Source: Flavobacteriales bacterium (lineage in GTDB: Bacteria; Bacteroidota; Bacteroidia; Flavobacteriales; JASBRU01). Taken from it: a DNA stretch of 64,000 nt. The DNA lies in assembly GCA_030149285.1 (NCBI GenBank), contig JASBRU010000002.1, positions 62,001-126,000 on the forward strand. Direction: 5' to 3'. The notes under the pieces are model-generated. The model was not told where the DNA came from. It saw only the letters and a list, made by a program, of their open reading frames with translations, and did not search any database. Within the stretch, counting starts at the first letter, position 1, and the number at the start of each line of letters is the position of its first letter. This document shows positions 56,010 to 61,313 of this stretch, piece by piece. Made by a program: the position numbers and the translations under genes.

Positions 56010-56546
56010 ATGATATACATTGCATTATTAAGAGGGATAAACGTAAGTGGTCAAAAGCTCATCAAAATGGCTGAGTTAAGAACTCAGCTTACAGAAGCCG
56101 GGCTTGGAAATGTGCAAACCTATATACAAAGTGGTAATATAGTTTTTGAATCTGACGAAAAATCTAAACAAAAGTTAGAACAGACTATAAAGGATAAGAT
56201 AAAAGCTGATTTCGGCTTTGATGTGCCTGTAATGGTAAAAACTGTAGAGGATTTAAAAAATGCACAGCAAAATAACCCTTATACAAAAGATGATACCAGA
56301 GACCCTAAAAAAGTATATGTAGCCTTTCTATCAGGCAAACCATTATCGGAAAACATGGCTAAGCTGGCAGAGGTAGATTATAGCCCGGAAGAATACCAGT
56401 TGATAGATACAGATTTTTTTATTCACTCGCCAATGGGGGCAGGTAAGTCTAAAATGAGTAATAATTTGATTGAGAATAAGCTGAAAATAACTGCAACCAC
56501 CCGAAACTTAAATACCATTCAGAGGTTAATAGATATGGCTCAATAG
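56010..56546 (+). CDS. DUF1697 family protein
   Basis: A 178-residue protein opening 'YIALLRGINVSGQKLIKMAELR', the diagnostic DUF1697 start, with 'YIQSGNIVFES' and 'VYVAFLSGKPL' following and 'TATTRNLNTIQRLIDM' at the end. The biochemical function of the family is unknown. It is divergent from the sdpR operon across a 66-base spacer that contains the putative SdpR operator, so it could be co-regulated, but this is not shown. Confidence 0.88.
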   Translation: MIYIALLRGINVSGQKLIKMAELRTQLTEAGLGNVQTYIQSGNIVFESDEKSKQKLEQTIKDKIKADFGFDVPVMVKTVEDLKNAQQNNPYTKDDTRDPKKVYVAFLSGKPLSENMAKLAEVDYSPEEYQLIDTDFFIHSPMGAGKSKMSNNLIENKLKITATTRNLNTIQRLIDMAQ

Positions 56547-56655
56547 TATTTACTTTATTTAAGTACTAATTGTCAATGTTCGTACGTTAACAAATTATAT
56601 ATCTAAATTGCCCTCTATTAAGGACTACTACTTTTTTAATAATATGACAAATCTC

Positions 56656-56677
56656 ATTAATCATCTAAATGATTAAT
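56656..56677. promoter_or_regulatory. Candidate operator before the thioredoxin-ApbE operon
   Basis: Perfect 9-bp inverted repeat ATTAATCAT-CTAA-ATGATTAAT, 35 bases before the first ATG of the operon. An outer pair ACTACTA (56624-56630) / TAGTAGT (56677-56683) encloses it. It resembles a dimeric-regulator site, but no regulator is identified. Confidence 0.5.
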
Positions 56678-56712
56678 AGTAGTTTTACTTTAACCAATTT
56701 ATACTTACTCAA

Positions 56713-57159
56713 ATGAAAAGGATATTAATTACAGCCGTATTTATGTTATGCGGAATACTTTCTATTAATGCACAAGAACAAAATTGGTTCACCAATTTTG
56801 ATGAGGCAAAGGCCCTTGCTGCAAAAGAAAACAAAGTTATTATAATGGTTTTTCAGGGGTCAGACTGGTGTGTGCCTTGTATGAAGTTAGAGAAAGAGAT
56901 ATGGAGCACAAAAGAGTTTAAGATGTATGCAGCAGAGCATTTTGTAATGCTGAAACTAGATTTTCCCAGAAAAAAGAAAAATAGCTTATCTACACCACAA
57001 CAGGAGCATAACAATAAAATGGCCGAAAAGTATAACAAAAAAGGGTTTTTCCCATTGGTTGTTATATTAGATAAAGACGGGAATGAGTTGGGCCGAACCG
57101 GATATAAAAAAATGAGTACAGAAGAGTACATCAAACATTTAGAGTCTTTTAAAAAATAA
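56713..57159 (+). CDS. Thioredoxin-family secreted protein
   Basis: A 148-residue thioredoxin-fold protein with a signal peptide (1-20, ends INAQ). The redox motif C53-V-P-C56 is in 'QGSDWCVPCMKLEKEIW', and 'GFFPLVVILDKDGNELGRTGY' holds the cis-Pro region. It acts in the periplasm, probably reducing or isomerising disulfides. It heads an operon with apbE (three bases), DUF4266 and DUF3570, which suggests it serves the maturation of the Cys-rich small lipoprotein or a flavoprotein system. That link is inference from context. Confidence 0.88.
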   Translation: MKRILITAVFMLCGILSINAQEQNWFTNFDEAKALAAKENKVIIMVFQGSDWCVPCMKLEKEIWSTKEFKMYAAEHFVMLKLDFPRKKKNSLSTPQQEHNNKMAEKYNKKGFFPLVVILDKDGNELGRTGYKKMSTEEYIKHLESFKK

Positions 57160-57162
57160 TTT

Positions 57163-58146
57163 TTGAAAAAATACCTGATAACAGCTCTTGTAGTATGTTG
57201 GGCAACAGGTTTGTTTGCACAGCAAACGTATAAACGAACTCTTTTGTTAATGGGGAGTAGGTTTGATATTACAGTTGTAGCCAAAGATTCTGCCAAAGCC
57301 AATGAATATATTGATATGGCGGTAAGTGAAATTACCCGCATAGAAAAGTTGATATCATCATGGGATGCCAACTCACAAACATCCGTAATAAATAAAAATG
57401 CAGGAGTAAGATCTGTAAAAGTAGATGCAGAACTATTTCAACTCATTAAGCGTTCTTTAGGAATCTCAAAATTAACAGATGGAGCTTTTGACATAACCTA
57501 TGCTTCTATGGATAGGATATGGAAATTTGATGGTTCTATGAAAACAATGCCTTCTGCAGATGAAATAAAAGCTTCGGTAAAAAATGTGGGTTTTGAAAAT
57601 GTAGTTTTAGATGAACAAAATAGTGTGGTTTATTTAAAATTAAAAGGTATGAAAATAGGCTTTGGTGCCATAGGTAAGGGCTATGCGGCAGATAAAGCCA
57701 AGGAGTTATTGATGAGTAAAGGGGTGGTAGCCGGTATAATAAATGCCTCCGGCGATATGAATACCTGGGGTAAACAACCTAATGGTGAAGATTGGAAAAT
57801 TGCTATTACTAACCCCTTAGATAAAACTAAGGCTTATGCATTATTGCCAATTAAAGAGGGAGCTGTGGTTACCTCTGGTAATTATGAAAAGTACGTAGAG
57901 TTTAATGGAACCAGATATACCCATATAATAGACCCCAGAACAGGGTATCCCTCAACAGGGATAATTAGCGCTACAGTATTTGCACCAAAAGCAGAGCTGG
58001 CAGATGCCTTAGCAACATCCATTTTTGTAATGGGGGTAGATGTTGGTTTGAATTTTATTAATCAACTACCAAAAGTAGAGTGTATTATTATTGATGAGAA
58101 TGGAAACATTCATTCATCAGCGAACATAGAAATTAATAGAGAATGA
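57163..58146 (+). CDS. apbE: FAD:protein FMN transferase
   Basis: A 327-residue exported flavinyltransferase that attaches FMN to a Thr/Ser of target proteins. The signal peptide is residues 1-19 (ends LFAQ). 'LLMGSRFDITVVA', 'GKGYAADKAKELLMSKGVVAGIINASGDM' and the metal/FAD motif 'THIIDPRTGYPSTGIISATVFAPKAELADALATSIFVMG' match ApbE. The start is a TTG; the next ATG would remove the signal peptide. The gene lies three bases after the thioredoxin-like gene and overlaps the next by four. Its flavinylated target is not identified in the window. Confidence 0.92.
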   Translation: MKKYLITALVVCWATGLFAQQTYKRTLLLMGSRFDITVVAKDSAKANEYIDMAVSEITRIEKLISSWDANSQTSVINKNAGVRSVKVDAELFQLIKRSLGISKLTDGAFDITYASMDRIWKFDGSMKTMPSADEIKASVKNVGFENVVLDEQNSVVYLKLKGMKIGFGAIGKGYAADKAKELLMSKGVVAGIINASGDMNTWGKQPNGEDWKIAITNPLDKTKAYALLPIKEGAVVTSGNYEKYVEFNGTRYTHIIDPRTGYPSTGIISATVFAPKAELADALATSIFVMGVDVGLNFINQLPKVECIIIDENGNIHSSANIEINRE

Positions 58147-58352
58147 GAAAGATAATTGTAGCGGCTTGTATACTTATGATGCTTGGCTCTTGTACGGTAG
58201 TAAAAGAGTACGAAAAGGTAAGTATTAATGATCCAGATATGAGCTTGTCTCCCAATAAAGGGGATAGATATGAAACTACCTTTCAGTCTTACAGAGAGGC
58301 AGCAGCAGGTGCAAACGGAGGTAAAAATGGTGGCGGTTGCGGCTGTAATTAA
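58143..58352 (+). CDS. DUF4266 small lipoprotein with Gly/Cys tail
   Basis: A 69-residue lipoprotein with lipobox 'MLGSC' (lipid Cys17) followed by 'TVVKEYEKVSINDPDMSL', the DUF4266 pattern. The last ~12 residues are almost only Gly, Lys, Asn and Cys (ends GGGCGCN). The ATG overlaps the apbE stop (ATGA), and DUF3570 follows after seven bases. The tail looks like a metal-binding or post-translationally modified end, but this is inference. Function unknown. Confidence 0.85.
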   Translation: MRKIIVAACILMMLGSCTVVKEYEKVSINDPDMSLSPNKGDRYETTFQSYREAAAGANGGKNGGGCGCN

Positions 58353-58359
58353 ATAGCAG

Positions 58360-59697
58360 ATGAAAAAGATATTTGTTTTAATATTGATGTTTACCGGTAT
58401 GCTTGGCTTTGCTCAAGAGCAGCAGCCACAGCCTGAATTACAGGATACTACTGAGCAAGAGTATAAAAAGCGTGTGCTGGAAACATCAGAGGTAGATTTT
58501 ATTACAAGCTATTATACCCAATCTGGTAGTAATGCAGCTGTAACAGGTGGTATTGGCGATGAAGCTTTAACAGATTTTGCATCTGCTATAACAGTTTCTA
58601 TTCCTTTAAATGATGACGATGTGCTTACTATAGACGGAAGTGTATCTGCTTATACATCTGCATCATCTAGTAATATAGATCCTTTTGATGGTAGTGGAGA
58701 GGCAGAGCCCTATCAAGCATCAACCGGAGCGTCTTCTAGTGATGTATGGTTTAATGTAACAGGTAATTATTCGCACAGCTCAGATGACCGAAATAAAATA
58801 TGGTCTACTAAGCTATCTGTTTCTAATGAGTTTGACTATTTCTCTGTAGGAGCAGGGGGTAGCTACACTAGATTGTTTAATGAGAAAAATACAGAGCTGA
58901 GTGTAAATGCTAGTTTGTTTTTTGATACATGGCGAACTATATATCCATATGAATTAAGACCTTTTGGTATAAGTGGTGATGGGATTAATGATTACTTATT
59001 TTCTGTTAAAACAATTACAGGTAATACAAATTATAACCCTGCATTTACAGAGCACGATAAAACCAATAGGAATACTTACTCAGTAGGAGTGGGATTCTCA
59101 CAAATATTATCTAAAACTATGCAAGGCTCTTTAATGCTAGATGTGGTTCAGCAGCAAGGTTTGTTGTCTACACCGTTTCAAAGGGTGTACTTTAAGGATG
59201 TAGATGACTCGTTTATAGAGAATTTTCATTTGGCCGAAGATGTAGAACGCATGCCAGATACTCGATTGAAAATTGCTACAGGAGGTAGATTGAACATTTA
59301 TGTAAGCGAAAGAATAGTAATTAAAACCTACTATAGATATTATAGCGATGATTGGGGGATAAACTCACATACCGCAAGTATAGAAATTCCGATAAAAATA
59401 ACCGATAAGTATACGTTGTACCCAACGTATAGATATTACAACCAAACGGCAGCAGATTACTTTGCACCTTACAATGAGCATTTATCTACCAATGAATTTT
59501 ACACATCAGATTATGATTTGTCGGAGTATAATGCCAGTCAATATGGTATGGGAATAAAGTATACAGATGTATTTACCTCTTTTCATATCTCTAAGTTTGG
59601 CTTAAAAGAAGTGTACTTGAAGTATAATTATTACGAGCGAAATACAGGTTTAAGTGCTAGTATAGTAAGTCTGGGCTTTAAATTTATAATGGACTAA
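58360..59697 (+). CDS. DUF3570 outer-membrane beta-barrel protein
   Basis: A 445-residue protein with a signal peptide (1-18, ends GFAQ). The N-terminal segment ('VLETSEVDFITSYYTQSGSNAAVTGGIGDE') and the long alternating strands of the rest ('YLKYNYYERNTGLSASIVSLGFKFIMD' at the end) match the DUF3570 barrels. 'STGASSSDVWFN' (about 124-135) resembles an ApbE flavinylation motif but has Gln rather than Asp three positions before the Thr. It is the last gene of the thioredoxin-ApbE-DUF4266 operon. Proposed role: an outer-membrane conduit or docking partner, not established. Confidence 0.87.
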   Translation: MKKIFVLILMFTGMLGFAQEQQPQPELQDTTEQEYKKRVLETSEVDFITSYYTQSGSNAAVTGGIGDEALTDFASAITVSIPLNDDDVLTIDGSVSAYTSASSSNIDPFDGSGEAEPYQASTGASSSDVWFNVTGNYSHSSDDRNKIWSTKLSVSNEFDYFSVGAGGSYTRLFNEKNTELSVNASLFFDTWRTIYPYELRPFGISGDGINDYLFSVKTITGNTNYNPAFTEHDKTNRNTYSVGVGFSQILSKTMQGSLMLDVVQQQGLLSTPFQRVYFKDVDDSFIENFHLAEDVERMPDTRLKIATGGRLNIYVSERIVIKTYYRYYSDDWGINSHTASIEIPIKITDKYTLYPTYRYYNQTAADYFAPYNEHLSTNEFYTSDYDLSEYNASQYGMGIKYTDVFTSFHISKFGLKEVYLKYNYYERNTGLSASIVSLGFKFIMD

Positions 59698-59699
59698 CT

Positions 59700-60518
59700 C
59701 TATTCGAATCTCTTTAAATCTGTACTGGTAAAAACCCACTCAGGAGTTCTTAATTTACCTGAGAAGCTTGCGCTATACCATGGGCTTAACTTGCTGCTAT
59801 TTGGGTTTTTTAATATCTGTATATCTTGGGCGGGCATGTAGCTTTGTGCCAGCAAAAATAGTTTGTCTCCGGTTTTAGGGTTAATTGACATATCTACTAC
59901 TGTTACTGCATGGCCCGGACTTCCGCCTTGTATTAATACATCGCCTATTTGTATGTCTTTAAGGCTTACAGGTTTTAATTCTTTAGATAAAGATAAAGTT
60001 CCGGCATAGGTAAAAATCAAATCCATATACTTTCTGAAGTCTTGATAGGTATTTGATGGGTTAGAGCTTTGTTTCCAATAGGTTTTGTTACCATCTATAA
60101 CCATTCTTTTTCCTTTCATATATTCCGTATAGTCTACTCTAAACCCATTTGTAAAGTTAAAATGGATAGAGCTGTATTGCTTGGTTTTGTATAAATACTC
60201 TCCCCTCAATCTCATTACTGCATCGGCACATTGTTGCAAATTTTTAGTGCCGATTTCCATATCAACTACTGCATCATAAATACCTCTGTTTGGCTTAGTT
60301 TCTCCATTGTAATATTTTACAGCAGTACCTGTAGGTTTTAAGGGCAGGTTCTGTAAATAGTCGGCATAAGAGTTGCTTTTTGGTATAACTCTTTCATAGC
60401 CCTCCGGAGCAATAAACCGAGTTTTAATTTTAGTACCACTAGGGTTTATAGTATTATTACTTGATTGTGCGCATGAGATAGATATGATAGCTATAAATAG
60501 GAGAGAAGTGGTTTTCAT
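59700..60518 (-). CDS. DUF4846 lipoprotein
   Basis: A 272-residue lipoprotein (lipobox 'ISISC', lipid Cys16). 'RFIAPEGYERVIPKSNSYADYLQNLPLKPTGTAV', 'GIYDAVVDMEIGTKNLQQCADAVMRLRGEYLY', 'IHFNFTNGFRVDYTEYMKGKRM' and 'GGSPGHAVTVVDM' match DUF4846, a family resembling papain-like NlpC/CHAP-type hydrolases (Cys near 'QQCADAV', His in 'PGHAV'). The relation to catalysis is uncertain. It is convergent with the DUF3570 gene (two-base gap). Function unknown. Confidence 0.85.
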   Translation of the reverse strand: MKTTSLLFIAIISISCAQSSNNTINPSGTKIKTRFIAPEGYERVIPKSNSYADYLQNLPLKPTGTAVKYYNGETKPNRGIYDAVVDMEIGTKNLQQCADAVMRLRGEYLYKTKQYSSIHFNFTNGFRVDYTEYMKGKRMVIDGNKTYWKQSSNPSNTYQDFRKYMDLIFTYAGTLSLSKELKPVSLKDIQIGDVLIQGGSPGHAVTVVDMSINPKTGDKLFLLAQSYMPAQDIQILKNPNSSKLSPWYSASFSGKLRTPEWVFTSTDLKRFE

Positions 60519-60579
60519 AGTTTAGTCTATATTTGGTGTAACTATTTAAACGCAATAACCTGCCAAAATATATTTTCTG

Positions 60580-61116
60580 ATGACAAAAAGAGACTTTTTT
60601 ATAATAGCAATAAAGCTTTTTGGAGTATTTGCTTTTATTACAGCTTTATTTACTTCTGTGAGTAACTTTTTTAGTTATTTGCCTCTTGTCCCTGAATCTT
60701 AGTTGTTGTATTCTTTGTTGTTTTTTGCTGGATTGGTTTTTGAAGTAATACCTTTAGTATTACTTATTTTTTATGCAGATAAAATTACAGATAAACTTAA
60801 GTTATCTGAGAAATTTGAAACTGAAGAATTTGACTTAGGAGGTATTGATACGTCTGGAATTGTAAAAATTGGTTGTTTTATAGTAGGAGCTTATTTAATT
60901 GTAAGTAGTGCTTCAGATTTACTATACCAGTTGTTCAGTCTCTTTAAGCAAGAAGTGGGTGCTCGTTATGATATATATGATGAGGATAGATATGTACACA
61001 CTCCAACTATAGTTGTTGAAACGCTTAATATCATCATTGGTTACTTGCTGATAACTAACTATGATAGGGTAGCTAAGTTTTTAAATAAGCCTAAAAAAGC
61101 TGATGTTGAGCTATAG
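60580..61116 (+). pseudogene. Membrane-protein gene interrupted by an in-frame amber codon
   Basis: An ATG at 60580 (MTKRDFFIIAIKLFGVF) opens a frame that reads 40 codons, hits TAG at 60700-60702, and continues in the same frame for 137 codons to a natural stop at 61114. The second part lacks any ATG near its beginning (it starts with two TTG codons) and continues hydrophobic helices ('LLYSLLFFAGLVFEVIPLVLL'). Together they make a coherent protein of about 177 residues with three or four membrane spans, a type seen as small hypotheticals in Flavobacteria. The simplest reading is a nonsense-mutated gene. Sequencing error, readthrough or TTG restart remain possible. Function unknown. Confidence 0.65.
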
Positions 61117-61247
61117 TTATACTTTAGATGTCACTTTTTGTATCAAAAGCTTCTTTGCAGTTGCTATTAAAGGTTAAATAAGAGTTTATTGTTGCTTTGA
61201 TGTGGTTTTTCGCAGCCTAAAATGTTTTTAATCAACATAAAGCTATG

Positions 61248-61255
61248 TATTTTTG
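61248..61255 (+). promoter_or_regulatory. Bacteroidota -7 promoter element before the adhesin gene
   Basis: TATTTTTG matches TAnnTTTG, 58 bases upstream of the adhesin ATG. The rest of the 197-base spacer 61117-61313 shows nothing else I can name. Confidence 0.4.
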
Positions 61256-61313
61256 TAAATTGCATGCTAAATTATTTCTTAATAATACTTTGTAACCTAC
61301 AAAATTCTTAAAG

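Noticed and set aside
56853-57371. 172-codon minus-strand frame opposite the thioredoxin-like gene and apbE
   Set aside because: It crosses two conserved plus-strand genes and has no start context or domain.
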